Shown here: positions 42,814 to 52,672 of the stretch, one piece after another | Layout: the number at the start of each line of letters is the position of its first letter | Numbering within the stretch: position 1 is the first letter of the stretch | From: Arion vulgaris | Lineage: Eukaryota > Mollusca > Gastropoda > Stylommatophora > Arionidae | Direction: 5' to 3' | Assembly (NCBI GenBank): GCA_020796225.1 | Contig: CM036754.1 | Span: 69,773,940-69,837,939, forward strand | Length of the DNA stretch: 64,000 nt | Made by a program: the position numbers and the translations under genes | Notes under the pieces: model-generated | Seen by the model: only the letters and a program-made list of their open reading frames with translations | The model's database searches: none | What the model was told of the DNA's origin: nothing

Positions 42814-43265
42814 CTATAACAGCTGTGTGCTGTCAACATTGCTGTACGGATCGGAATGCTGGAGAATGACAGAACAGGATATGTCAAGACTCTCCGCCTT
42901 TCATACAACTTGTCTGCGAAAAATCTTACGCGTGTACTGGCCGACTACTATCTCGAATCAAGAATTGCTTGCACGATGCCAACAAGAGAATATGGGCACT
43001 ATCATCCGAAGACGACGCTGGAGATGGATTGGACATGTGATGCGCATGGAGACTGGCTCCGACACGAAAACTGCACTGAGATGGACTCCAGAGGGTAGGC
43101 GAAAGCGTGGAAGACCCCAAAACGACCTGGAGGAGAACGATAGAGCAAGAGCTGAAGGAATGAATCATAGCTGGAACACAATACAGAGGAAGGCCATGAA
43201 CAGGGAAGAATGGTGTACGTTTGTTGCTGCCCTAAACGCCAAGGGCGTAACAGGCTAAAGAGAAG
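42814..43265 (+). mobile_element. Young 5'-truncated LINE with 13-bp TSD
   Basis: AGTGTTAGTGTAT flanks at 42801-42813 and 43266-43278. The 452-bp insert is an uninterrupted reverse-transcriptase C-terminus plus a short tail (GGCTAAAGAGAAG). It is inserted into one copy of the tandem duplication, so it is younger than that event. Confidence 0.93.
42815..43258 (+). pseudogene. Reverse-transcriptase C-terminal fragment, open 147 codons
   Basis: Open from the 5' truncation point to a TAA. Visible features in order: VLSTLLYGSECWRMTE (thumb start), RLSAFHTTCLRKILRV, WPTTISNQELLARC, IIRRRRWRWIGHVMRM, TALRWTPEGRRKRGRPQ, and a final W..V..AL motif (EEWCTFVAALNA). This is the conserved C-terminal part of many animal non-LTR retrotransposon polyproteins. 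The palm domain with its YADD-type active site and the endonuclease are missing, so it cannot function. Absence of stops or frameshifts sets it apart from the other LINE ends here and agrees with recent insertion. Confidence 0.9.
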
Positions 43266-43479
43266 AGTGTTAGTGTATAGTGTCATGGTCAATAATGAAA
43301 AAAATGACATCTTGTGGTTATCTTTAAACAATATTGTGCCCGCCTGCCCAGCGTGTTCGTAACGCTAGATTTTTAGGCGTCTTAACAATGGGGATAGCTG
43401 GTAGGTTACAGCATTTGCTTTGTGCTCTCTATCCTCTAGTAGGTCTTCCACTTAATCTTAGTTATACTAAACAAAAAAA

Positions 43480-43697
43480 TTGCGTATCCTTTACATGACT
43501 TTGCAAATCAACCCTAGCTTTTAGCGCTGTTTGTGATTTTTCTAGGCATTATTACGTTCAGTAATTTGCAATTGCTTTCCTAACAGGTCGTGCCATCGTT
43601 CTTTTGTAAGAATCAACTCGAAACAATTGCGTGATTCGAACTCAGAAATTCGGAGTTAATAGACCGAGTCACTAACCCCTAAGCCACATACGCCTTT
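43480..43697 (-). mobile_element. SINE-B copy
   Basis: Minus orientation, ATTGCGTATCCTTTACATGA to AAGCCACATACGCC, with a deletion near 43630 (ACAATTGCGTGATTCG). A 30-bp 3' fragment of the same family occurs at 42729-42750 as part of the tandem duplication. Confidence 0.85.
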
Positions 43698-43953
43698 CCC
43701 CCTCCCCCTTAGTTATACTACTAGTGGTATTATTAACTAGCAAGCGCTACAATAAATCTTGTAAATAATGCCTTCTGAGGAACTAGTAAACAAGGCGGTG
43801 ATAATTACGGTTTTGCTAGAACGATAAGAAGGGATTATGATTAATGACAACAAAGCAAACTTACAAAACGTTACCATTACTTTTGAAAGATAATGTAAAA
43901 AATGGGGCAACGTAAAAACTGACCTTGTTATTCATCATCTCATTACTGATAAC

Positions 43954-44119
43954 CAGTGCCGGCTCGTCATTAACGGCCAGTGGGGCCGGGCCCCACCAAA
44001 AAAATGTGTAAGGCGTATTTATTGTTTAATAAATTAAATTATAACCTAACCCAAAGCCATGATTTTCCCGAAAATTTGTTTCTGGCTCCACCAACAAACA
44101 CGATCACCGGCCGGCAATG
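43954..44119 (+). mobile_element. hAT-1 MITE
   Basis: 166 bp, CAGTGCCGGCTCGTCATT ... CCGGCCGGCAATG (mutated right end). Flanks CTGATAAC / AAGATAAC agree at 6 of 8. Confidence 0.9.
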
Positions 44120-44281
44120 AAGATAACTCTCTTGATAATGAAGTTGTATATAAAGATATACATGTGCAGCCTGGTTTGACATTTCCATGTGCTTTTATAA
44201 TTATATATAACATAAAACATTTATTTTAATTAGAAAAAACAACTGGACATTTAGTTTGACCACGAGGTCTTAATCTAACGT

Positions 44282-44725
44282 GTCTCTAGATCGATCAGGG
44301 GAATATATGTTTCTGAGTCCACAATGTTCTTCTAACGTGTCTCTAATCGATCAGGAATGATGTTTCTGAGTCCACAATGTTCTTCTAACGTGTCTCTAGA
44401 TCGATCAGGGAAATAGATGTTTCTGAGTCCACAATGTTCTTCTAACGTGTCTCTAGATCGATCAGGGAAATAGATGTTTCTGAGTCCACAATGTTCTTCT
44501 AACGTGTCTCTAGATCGATCAGGGAAATAGATGTTTCTGAGTCCACAATGTTCTTCTAACGTGTCTCTAGATCGATCAGGGAAATAGATGTTTCTGAGTC
44601 CACAATGTTCTTCTAACGTGTCTCTAGATCGATCAAGGGAATAGATGTTTCTGAGTCCACAATGTTCTTCTAACGTGTCTCTAGATCGATCAGGGAAATA
44701 GATGTTTCTGAGTCCCCAGTGTTTT
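44282..44725 (-). repeat. 57-bp array, 19-residue period on the minus strand
   Basis: Eight units of TTCTTCTAACGTGTCTCTAG, ATCGATCAGGGAAATAGATG and TTTCTGAGTCCACAATG. In the minus frame each unit reads CGLRNIYFPDRSRDTLEEH. One unit (44340-44362) carries deletions that break the frame. No family recognised. Confidence 0.93.
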
Positions 44726-45039
44726 CTTTTTCTCGTTCTATGTTGTATTGTCGTATACGAACAGACCGGAGCATAAAAATGACTTCCAGTTCTAAGATGC
44801 AGTTGAGCTGCCACTCTATATAGGCTCTCTGAGACTTCAGTTTGAAAAGATTTATATCTGACTTTTAATTTGAAGATTTCTTCCAACAGAGATGTGGTCG
44901 GCGAGTATTTAGTAGGAAGGGCGAAAGATTGTTTCAACAGTGATGTGGTCGGCGAGTATTTCGTAGGAAGGGCGAAAGACTGTTTCAACAGAGTTGTGGT
45001 CGGCGAGTATTTCGTAGGAAGGGCGAAAGACTGTTTCAA
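44332..45039 (-). other. 235-codon open frame spanning two arrays
   Basis: The longest open frame in the window. On the minus strand it begins with three KQSFALPTKYSPTTSLL repeats (51-bp array), passes a ~56-residue non-repetitive link (VRYKSFQTEVSESLYRVAAQ, then RTGSHFYAPVCSYTTIQ), and continues through 19-residue repeats. Both array periods are multiples of three. No signal peptide, domain or splice signals are evident. It may be chance or a decayed repetitive exon. Confidence 0.3.
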
Positions 45040-45430
45040 CAGAGTTGTGGTCGGCGAGTATTTCGTAGGAAGGGCGAAAGACTGTTTTAACAGTGATGTG
45101 GTCGCGAGTATTTCGTAGGAAGGGCGAAAGACTGTTTCAACAGTGATGTGGTCGCGAGTATTTTGTAGGAAGGGCGAAAGACTGTTTCAACAGAGATGTG
45201 GTCGGCGAGTATTTCGTAGGAAGGGCGAAAGACTGTTTTAACAGTGATGTGGTCGGAGATATTTCGTAGGAAGGGCGAAAGACTGTTTCAACAGTGATGT
45301 GGTCGCGAGTATTTTGTAGGAAGGGCGAAAGACTGTTTCAACAGTGATGTGGTTGGCGAGTATTTCGTAGGAAGGGCGAAAGACTGTTTCAACAGTGATG
45401 TGGTCGGCGAGTATTTCTAAGGGCGAAAGG
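44879..45430. repeat. 51-bp array, 17-residue period
   Basis: About 11 units of AGTGATGTGGTCGGCGAGTA, TTTCGTAGGAAGGGCGAAAG and ACTGTTTCAAC. Two sub-types (CAGTGATG, CAGAGTTG/CAGAGATG) are interleaved; one-base deletions (GGTCGCGAG) appear in several units. Confidence 0.95.
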
Positions 45431-45527
45431 TACAAATTAGTAGCCTGCTTATTATCTATACAACACACATTCCAACGCCATCTTCCAAGTGTGTAAGGAA
45501 CCCTTTCATACCTCGTGGTATATAGGT

Positions 45528-45645
45528 CAATACAGTGTTAGGCCTGTATTTTTCATTGACTGTCGGCACACGATGGGTGATGTGGTCAGCATCACGACGG
45601 CAGCCTTTACTTTCCCAGCATGTCTGGTACCCAGTTGAGGATGGG
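45528..45645. repeat. Dispersed repeat, second copy
   Basis: GGCCTGTATTTTTCATTGAC, GTCAGCATCACGACGG, GGTACCCAGTTGAGGATGGG: a diverged copy of 1965-2110. Confidence 0.6.
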
Positions 45646-45689
45646 AATAAACGTATCTGCGTCTATAGTGTTCTTCTTTATTCCAGTTC

Positions 45690-45875
45690 TATATAGGAAG
45701 GTGAACCCGAAGGAAAAGCATTAAAAAATCGTATGTGCTGGTCTACTGGTGTGTAGGTACTTATCTAGCACAACAAATTCACATTCTAAGGTGCAAATCA
45801 CATACCTACACATACCCAAAGAGTGGTTTAACAAGTGAATAATATAGCAATAAATAAGCCGATAAAGAAGAAAAA
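45690..45875 (+). mobile_element. SINE-D, strongly diverged 3' part
   Basis: AATCGTATGTGCTGGTCTAC, AAATCACATACCTACAC, AAGAGTGGTTTAACAAGTG and a GATAAAGAAGAAAAAG tail. Confidence 0.6.
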
Positions 45876-45921
45876 GAACTTTTAGGTCTATATTTCTAAA
45901 GATTAAAAATGGTCAGTGCCT

Positions 45922-46168
45922 TCTTCTTCTTCTTCTTTGCGTTAGTTCTTTACGACCAATTTTAATCACTCTTTGTGATATGTTTGATCTTTGCCATGAA
46001 CGTATATACGTTGCACATTGGTTTGGTAGGCCCCTAAACACATACACTTCTACAAGTTTAGGACATGTGCATCCGATTTCAGCCAAACTTCCTTAGTCGC
46101 CTCTTATGACATGCGTAGTTCTATTCGTTGTACCCCAAATATGGGCCCCGGTAACCACTCGGGCGGAT
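45922..46168 (-). mobile_element. SINE-C copy, left arm of an inverted pair
   Basis: (TTC)n at the left, GTTAGTTCTTTACGACCAAT, TTAGTCGCCTCTTATGACAT, GTAACCACTCGGGCGG at the right. Faces the plus-strand copy 46279-46515 across ~110 bp. Confidence 0.92.
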
Positions 46169-46278
46169 CAGTGCCTAAAATGTGGTCTATAGATCTTTCA
46201 ACTTTGCAAATTCTTACGTGTAATTACTATCTCTGAAATGCAGTTGTTTGCAGAGAAGGAAGAACATACCTGCTTTTC

Positions 46279-46515
46279 GCCCGAGTGGTTACCGGGGCCC
46301 AAATTTGGGGTGTAAAGAATAGAACCACTGTTACCTGCCACGCATGTCGTAAGAGGCGACTAAGGAGGTTTGGCTGAAATCGGATGCACATGTCCTAAAC
46401 GTGTAGAAGTCTATGCATTTAGGGCCTACCAAACCAATTGCAACTATACATGTTCTTGGCAAGATCAAATCATATCAAGAGTGATTAAAATTGTCGTAAA
46501 GCGAACGAAAGAAGA
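46279..46515 (+). mobile_element. SINE-C copy, right arm of an inverted pair
   Basis: CGCCCGAGTGGTTACCGGGG head, GCCACGCATGTCGTAAGAGG core, GTAGAAGTCTATGCATTTAG, tail region GCGAACGAAAGAAG. Confidence 0.92.
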
Positions 46516-47485
46516 TACCTGCTTTTCAAAAGCACTTCTAATCAAAATGTACATGACATATTTTTTTTGGGGGAGTGCGTAGGTAGTGGTGGTGGTGAAA
46601 CCTAATGTAGTTGATAAACGGCCCGTGATATTGAATGAGGACACGGCAGTTAATGAGGCATACATAATGCGATTTGAACACAAACATTTATACAAGCATG
46701 AATACATACATTACCATACCATTATTTTTATGATTCTAAAATAACATTTTTTATAAAAGATATGAGACTATAAATACACTCTTATCAAACATATTCAAAT
46801 CGTGAACATACAGAAAAATAAACAGACCATGTAGGATATAGATATTTATGATGTTACCTGCAACGAACTATTGACAACGAAATATTTCCTCGTGTATACA
46901 TCAGACATTCACAAATAATTACTTCAAGTAGAACCAAATCATTAGCATACGCTCCCTGTCGCTAGCATGTCATTTTTTGGTATCCGTTTCAAGGATCTCT
47001 TAAAGATGTTTTTGTTTGCGAATGGCCTAACTAACTTAATCTTTGACACTTTGTTTATAACACTATTCATCCTATAAGTGAAGATTCTGTAATATGTTTA
47101 CCTTCATGTTTGTATCGTTTTTCTCTCCTTTTTATGATAGTTATCTATACAAATTTCAATATTTCATTTTTAGATGTGTTGTATGGTTATTCACTCAAGA
47201 GTTGAATAGAAGATAGATTGCGTGTATTAGAATGCATTTAATCATGATGTTATCAGTTTCTGAACGAGGTAACGCTGAGATGTGTTTGATATTTTTGTTG
47301 TAACGTACTTGTTGTGTCTAGTTATGTTAACGTTATCAGTTGTTATCAGTAACTTCCAGAGGCGATTTATCAAACATTGGAGTAAGGTATCTTTACAAAG
47401 TGCAACATTACATCAACTTGATAATTCAATCAACATGACTAAAACTGACAAATCAGAAACGACTATGCGATATAGATAAGAGGAA
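46516..47485. other. Unassigned AT-rich stretch
   Basis: Longest part of the window without any shared repeat. Frames of at most 80 codons, with no recognisable motif. A short GGTGGTGGTG run lies at 46590. Confidence 0.5.
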
Positions 47486-48055
47486 ACCTACCTACCTACC
47501 TACCTACCTGCCTGCTGCCTGCCTGCCTACCTAGCTACCACCTACCTAGCTTCCAACCAACCAACCAACCATCAAACCAACCAGCCAGTCAGATCAACCA
47601 ACCAACAGCTAGCCAGTCAAACAACCAGTCAGCCAGCCCATAAACAACCTACATATTGCCTACCTATCTTTTTATTACCTACCTACTACCTTTCATAATA
47701 CCTACCTATTACCTACAGTATTTACTACATTCATATTACATATATACCTGCTACACACCTACATACCTATTACCTATCTACTACCTACCTATATATTACT
47801 TACCTACTGTCTACCTACCTGCTACACGCCTACCTACTTACATACATACATATCTATCTACCTATATATTACTACCTACCTACCTGCTACTTTCCTAAAC
47901 CTAGCTACCTGCTACATACCTACCTACCTGCTACCTACTTGCTACACACCTATTTACGTATCTACCACCTACCTATTTACCTACCTACCTATCTACTACC
48001 TATTTATTACCTACCTCCTACCTACCTACCACCCACTACCTACCTACTTACCTGT
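47486..48055. repeat. (ACCT)n-derived block with variants
   Basis: Begins with pure CCTA tetranucleotides, shifts to CCAACCAACCA and CAGCCAGTCA types at 47545-47640, then to TACCTACCTACTAC-type DNA. Open frames rich in Tyr, Leu and Pro come from the repeat. Confidence 0.92.
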
Positions 48056-48549
48056 CAATTCTATCGATATCATATTCGTGTTCTGTTTGACACACACAGT
48101 TTCCACAAGAGATTTCTCCTGTTGCCGATCTGTCCCAACTTTCTACCGATAGTTTCCCACATCAGTCCACATTCTTCTAATTCTTCCCTCCTTCAGGAAA
48201 ACATTCACCTTATTGACTCGCTCCTTCACTCGATCCAACAAGATATCTATTGCTTGCGTTTCCGTAACACAATATTCACTCACAAGAATGACATGTCAAC
48301 CTCCTGCTCATATAGGACCAGGAGGTCACATTTTGTCTGCACTCTATCCATCAACGTGTCTGACACGTTGATGTTCCTACAAGGATCAAAGTTCTTGTCA
48401 ACATAGCTCCGAATAATAGAGTTACACAAGCTTCCCAACACTATAAGGTAGTGATCTCGTAGGGGTAAATACAGTAGCACAATAGAAAAAACAAGAAGAG
48501 ACCATATAAGAAATGAGAAAATTAGAACAACACCTGTTGTTAGATTCAC
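48056..48549. other. Unassigned stretch
   Basis: TCCACAAGAGATTTC and CTGTTGCC resemble 12130-12160, hinting at another decayed dispersed element; not enough to name one. Confidence 0.4.
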
Positions 48550-48715
48550 TGTAAAACAGAGACTCAAATAGTTTGGCCACTTGGTGAAAATAAACCAGAA
48601 TAGAATAATTGCAAGAGCTTATAACCTGAAAATAGAATAATCAAGAAGAAAAAGAGGCTAGACCAAAATAAAGATGGACTGATGAAGCATATCATGACAT
48701 CTTAAACTCCAAAAT
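48550..48715 (+). mobile_element. LINE relic, very degenerate
   Basis: Words FGHLVKINQNRIIARAYN and RRKRG.TKIK..TD resemble the WFGHL.R......A and GRPR..W motifs of LINE C-termini. Confidence 0.45.
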
Positions 48716-48721
48716 CCACAG

Positions 48722-48870
48722 CATGTCAAGCAATCCGAGCGTGCGCCACAGCATATCAAGCGACCGAGCGTGCGCTACAAGCATATCAAGCGACCGAGCG
48801 TGCGCCACAGCATATCAAAGCGACCGAGGCGTGCCGTCACAGCAAATATCAAGCGACCGAGCGAGCTACC
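48722..48870. repeat. ~30-bp tandem repeat, five copies
   Basis: Units of CAGCATATCAAGCGACCGAG plus CGTGCGCCA, with one-base indels. Confidence 0.9.
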
Positions 48871-49049
48871 TTCTCGGGGAAACGGATCATCAGTTAAAAC
48901 TGCTACGCCCTAATGACAAAAAGCAGATGAAGGACCAAAGATGAAAGAAAGAAGAATAGAAAAACAAAAACTAACAAACAACAAGTGTGGAGCAGTTTTG
49001 ATACAAATAAAAAAGGGACTCAAAATGTCGCGGAAGTAAAATACGAGTT

Positions 49050-49315
49050 GGAAAGAATAGACTAATTTAGAATGTAACAATACGAGAAGATAATATTATT
49101 TTAAATGTAACAATAGAGAAGATAATTTATTTTAGAAATGTAACAATACGAGAAGATAATGTTATTTTAGAATGTAACAATACGAGAAGATAATGTTATT
49201 TTAGAATGTAACAATAAGAGAAGATAATGTTATTTTAGAATGTAACAATAAGAGAAGATAATGTTATTTTAGAATGTAACAATAAGAGAAGATAATGTTA
49301 TTTTATCGAATGTAC
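49050..49315. repeat. ~33-bp tandem repeat, about eight copies
   Basis: Units of TTTTAGAATGTAACAATA plus CGAGAAGATAATGTTA (or AAGAG in the right half). Stops at the LINE that begins about 49340. Confidence 0.93.
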
Positions 49316-49339
49316 AATGAAGAGAGAATGACTAAGGAG

Positions 49340-49715
49340 AACAAAAAAGTGCAGACATTCATCAATAGATGCCTGCGAGGATGCTACTCATCTGCGAGGT
49401 ATGACAAGACTTACAAACATGGAACTCTGGGATAGAACAGGACAACGGCAGGTGGAGCAACAGATAAGGAACAGAAGGTGGCGATGGATAGGACACACAC
49501 TGAGGAAACCCCTAACACCATCACAAGACAGGCTCTCCGATGGAACCACCAGGGTAATAGAGGTAGGGGAAGACCCAGGAACACCTGGAAGCGGGAGTTG
49601 GAGACAGAATGCAAGAAAATGGGAGAGTGGCGAGAAATGGAAAAAAATGGTCTTGGATAGGCGGGCTTGGTTGCTGACCTATGCTTCCCTAGGGTTGAAG
49701 GATGAAGAAGAAGAA
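49340..49715 (+). mobile_element. LINE 3'-end relic
   Basis: Reads LTNMELWDRTGQRQVEQQIR, NRRWRWIGHTLRKP, then after one frameshift NTITRQALRWNHQGNRGRGR, PRNTWKRELETECKKMGEW, then back to DRRAWLLTYASLG and a (GAAGAA) tail at 49706-49725. Type differs from LINE-ii; tail type is the same as that of SINE-C and SINE-D. Confidence 0.88.
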
Positions 49716-49774
49716 GAAGAAGAAAAGATTTATTTCGTCCGGGCACACGTGGCTCTAGTCTTATTTGACGTCGA

Positions 49775-50215
49775 TATGTAGCGCTCGTTGTCTCGTTGCA
49801 AAGGTACCAGGCTCGCTTCCTTATTGAGCCATCTAGATATTTTTCAAGAGACCCTTGATCTCAGTGTAGGTGAGATCGAGTTCGTAGTCCTATCGGAAAC
49901 GTATAATAAAATGTATGTCAAGTGATCAAGTTTAGTACGTCAAAGAATCATTAGCAGTTAGAAAATCGAGAACAGCAGGCTGGGAAACCGCTGGCCGGGC
50001 AAAATTCCGTAGGAAGATTAATATATAAAATTTATACAGAACATTTTCATCATCTTCTAAATTACAAGGGGACCATCGCCGGTGCTACGGAGATCGTGCA
50101 CTGCATCTGAGATCTGTCTCTTTAAGAAAGAGATCGGAGCACACATAGTGTCTCACCGAAGTGTAATGATGATGGTTCTATCATTAATCAATCAATCGAT
50201 CAATCAATCAAGTTA
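49775..50215 (+). mobile_element. SINE-F, near full length
   Basis: Head GCGCTCGTTGTCTCGTTGCA, CTTGATCTCAGTGTAGGTG, GCAGGCTGGGAAACCGCTGG, GCTACGGAGATCGTGCACTG, GAAAGAGATCGGAGCACACA and CAATCAATCGATCAATCAAT tail. Confidence 0.85.
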
Positions 50216-50249
50216 ATTCAGCCTTTAGTTCAGTTTTTTCACAATAATA

Positions 50250-50760
50250 ATAATTCCTCTCGTACCGTTATACATAGGGCCTACAAGCAATTTATCCATA
50301 CCGTATGACCACCCCCTTGACTTAACATAGACCACCCCTTGCCTTAACATATGACCACACCCTTCCCTTAACGTATGACCACCCTCTTGCCTTAAAGTGT
50401 GACCACTCTCCATACCTTAACGTATAAACACCCCATTGCCCTAACTATACACACACCTTGTCTTAACGTATGATCACTCCCTTGCCTTAACGTATGACCA
50501 CCACCCACTTACCTTAACATATGACAACCCCTTGCCGTAACGTATGAACACCCTTTTCCTTAACGTATGACTACCCCCAACCCTTGCCTTAACGTATGAC
50601 CACCACCTTTACCTTAACGTAGGGTCAATCCCCCAACCACCCTAATGTATGACCACCAACATTACCTTAACGTATAACCACCACCTTTACCTTAACGTAT
50701 GGTCACCCTCTGCCTTACACTATGGCCGCTACCTCCTTTCCCTTTACCTTAACATATTAC
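50250..50760. repeat. ~26-bp array starting inside a LINE-ii 3' end
   Basis: 50246-50310 is a minus LINE-ii 3' end: (AAT)n, CCTCTCGTACCGTTATACAT, CTACAAGCAATTTATCCATACCG. From there about 18 degenerate units of CCTTAACGTATGACCACCCC-type follow. The first CCGTATGACCACC is joined directly to the LINE, so the array seems seeded at or next to it. Confidence 0.85.
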
Positions 50761-51189
50761 ATCACCCATGGCGTCAGAGTAGATAAACCAACGCTTATGC
50801 ACTGCATGCTATAACAACACTACTAAAATGTCAATCAAGGTTATGAACACAGTATGTTAGGTTCAAAGGTTAGTAAGCTAATCTCTGTTCGTTAGTTCGC
50901 TTGTGGATGTGTGTTATTTGCTTTTCATCTTATATTTCATACGCATGAACTATACTATTGTGTATCACCATATTGTTGTACTTTAATGGTATTAATTAAC
51001 TATACCATTTGGCTCATAGACAGTATCATACTTCACAAACGGACATATTTGTGTTATTGACATGTTTGTGGAAATATTTTAATCGTTACATTGGCTCAGA
51101 GAGAGGTATAATAATAATAATAATTCTGTACTAGTAAACTCACTTAAACGCACGGTCATTCAATGAATACCATCACACTGCAACATAAG
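50761..51189. other. Unassigned AT-rich stretch
   Basis: Short (AAT)n at 51110-51122; otherwise no recognisable feature. Confidence 0.5.
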
Positions 51190-51590
51190 CGGTAACGAGG
51201 AAGACGACAGGCTAGCAAAAGAAGGTGGGCGACTACCGCAGACTGATCATGAGATTAGCTATGAGGTGGACAGGACAACCATCGGTTGGCAGTACAATAA
51301 ACAAATGGCCGAAAGACCACCAACAACACAACAGCAGTGATGGGTACTATGGTCTGTCATGTAGTGAACAAGTTGTCATATTCCGCCTCCGTACCGGCCT
51401 TAAGAGACTTCGAACCCACATGTATAACAAGTTTTAAATCTGCACAACTAGCCTGTACCACTGTGAAAAGGCGGACATGACGGCAGAGCACATACTGAAA
51501 GACTGCCAGCGGTTAGCAGCACTGAGAAAAGAAACTTGGCTCGATAACACAGAGCTCCACGAGAAGCTGTACGGAGGACTGCGATCAGCT
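51190..51590 (+). mobile_element. LINE-H relic: RNase H-distal C-terminus
   Basis: Reads EQVVIFRLRTGLKRLRTHMY, NKF then after a frameshift CTTSLYHCEKADMTAEHILK, DCQRLAALRKETWLDNTE. The pattern R.GH.RL..H...........C.C......T.EH.L..C is the conserved end of LINEs of the I/Jockey type that carry a downstream RNase H region. A Cys/His set (C..C...H...C) is visible. Its 3' part is amplified from about 51585. Confidence 0.82.
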
Positions 51591-51840
51591 TGACCCGATA
51601 ACACAGAGCTTCGCGAGAAGCTGTACGGAGGACGGAACACATACTACAAGACTGCCAGCTTACCCGATAACAAGAGTTTCGCGAGAAGCTGTACGGAGGA
51701 CGGAGCACATACTACAAGACTGCCAGCTTGACCCGATAACACAGAGCTTCGCGAGAAGCTGTACGGAGGGACGGAGCACATACTACAAGACTGCCAGCTT
51801 GACCAGATAACACAGAGTTTCGCGAGAAGCTGTACGAAGG
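51585..51840. repeat. ~66-bp array grown from LINE-H coding DNA
   Basis: Four to five units of GACCCGATAACACAGAGCTT, CGCGAGAAGCTGTACGGAGG and ACATACTACAAGACTGCCAG. The last block is the LINE codons for EHILKDCQ; the first comes from DNTELHEKLYGG. So the unit is a single LINE segment with a deletion. Confidence 0.9.
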
Positions 51841-51914
51841 GATGAGTCTCAAAAGCAATAGTAAAATTAATGATACAAGTTGGTTCATCAGTCAGGCGGG
51901 ATCGCGCGCGAGAG

Positions 51915-52500
51915 AGGATAATAATAATTCCACTCATATCGTTAAATGTTACATAGGGCCTACAAGTAATTTCTCCATACCGCTCTATCCTGGGCAACTC
52001 GTTCAATCTCCTCATGGAACTGAGACCGATATTTCTTTCTTCTATCAGCAAAGTTTCAGGGTCTCCTTATGTAGTCCTTTCTTTCTTGAACCCTCTGCAT
52101 CCCACTTGAATGCCTGCTTTGATATTCTGTGATCATTTCTTCTTAACGTGTGTCCAACATATCTCCGTCTTCTCCTTCTTATAACAGTCCTTACAGTGAG
52201 TCAGAGAGACTTCTCAAGGTGCATCAACATATCTCCATCCTCTCCTTCTTATAACAGTCCTTACAGTGAGTCAGAGAGACTTTCAAAGTGTGTTCAACAT
52301 ATCTCCATCTTCTCCTACTTATAACAGTCCTTACAGTGAGTCAGAGAGACTTCTCAAGGTTTATCAACATATCTCCATCTTCTCCTCTTATAACAGTCCT
52401 TACAGTGAGTCAGAGAGACTTCTCAAAGTGTGTTCAACATATCTCCATCTTCTCCTACTTATAACAGTCCTTACAGTGAGTCAGAGAGATATATAATATA
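51915..52500 (-). repeat. LINE-ii relic with a second, independent array
   Basis: 51915-52140 on the minus strand is LINE-ii 3' end: (ATT)n tail, LQALCNI, ERVAQDRAVWRNYL, REKERTT-type end. From about 52140 the segment CAACATATCTCCATCTTCTC (RRWRYVG codons) repeats five times with the linker AGTCCTTACAGTGAGTCAGA and GAGACTTCTCAAGGT, period 64-66 bp. The core is that of 27376-28380, but the linker differs. Confidence 0.92.
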
Positions 52501-52672
52501 TCGTATTGTTCATGGAAGGAGAGATTCAGGACGATCAAGATGACGATAGTGACATAATATTAAAGGAATATTGATTTCGACGATGGAGGAGGCTAGAGAA
52601 CTGGTTAGAGATCTAGAGTTTTTTCAGGCTGGTTATAAAGAGATCGAATTTCTGCAGTATTACATGAACTTC
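52494..52672 (+). mobile_element. LINE C-terminal fragment 'X', copy 1
   Basis: GTTCATGGAAGGAGAGATTC, GACGATGGAGGAGGCTAGAG and CTGGTTAGAGATCTAGAG translate in mixed frames to HGRRDSGRSR, STMEEARELVRD, resembling the LINE-i C-terminus. A ~80% identical copy lies at 56349-56535; each is followed by a minus-strand SINE-D at the same point. Confidence 0.65.

Larger units (their letters stand above)
42464..43501. repeat. 287-bp tandem duplication, second copy split by a LINE
   Basis: Copy 1 is 42464-42750. Copy 2 starts at 42751, breaks at 42813, resumes at 43266 and ends about 43501. Both contain TACTGTGAATTAAGCGCTTG, a SINE-A head fragment (GTGCCCGCCTGCCCAGC), and a LINE-vii fragment (TTAACAATGGGGATAGCTGG). 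They are nearly identical, so the duplication is young. Confidence 0.95.

Noticed and set aside
47656..48406. Tyr/Pro/Leu-rich open frames of 80 and 155 codons
   Set aside because: They come from the ACCT tetranucleotide block; the remainder has no recognisable domain.
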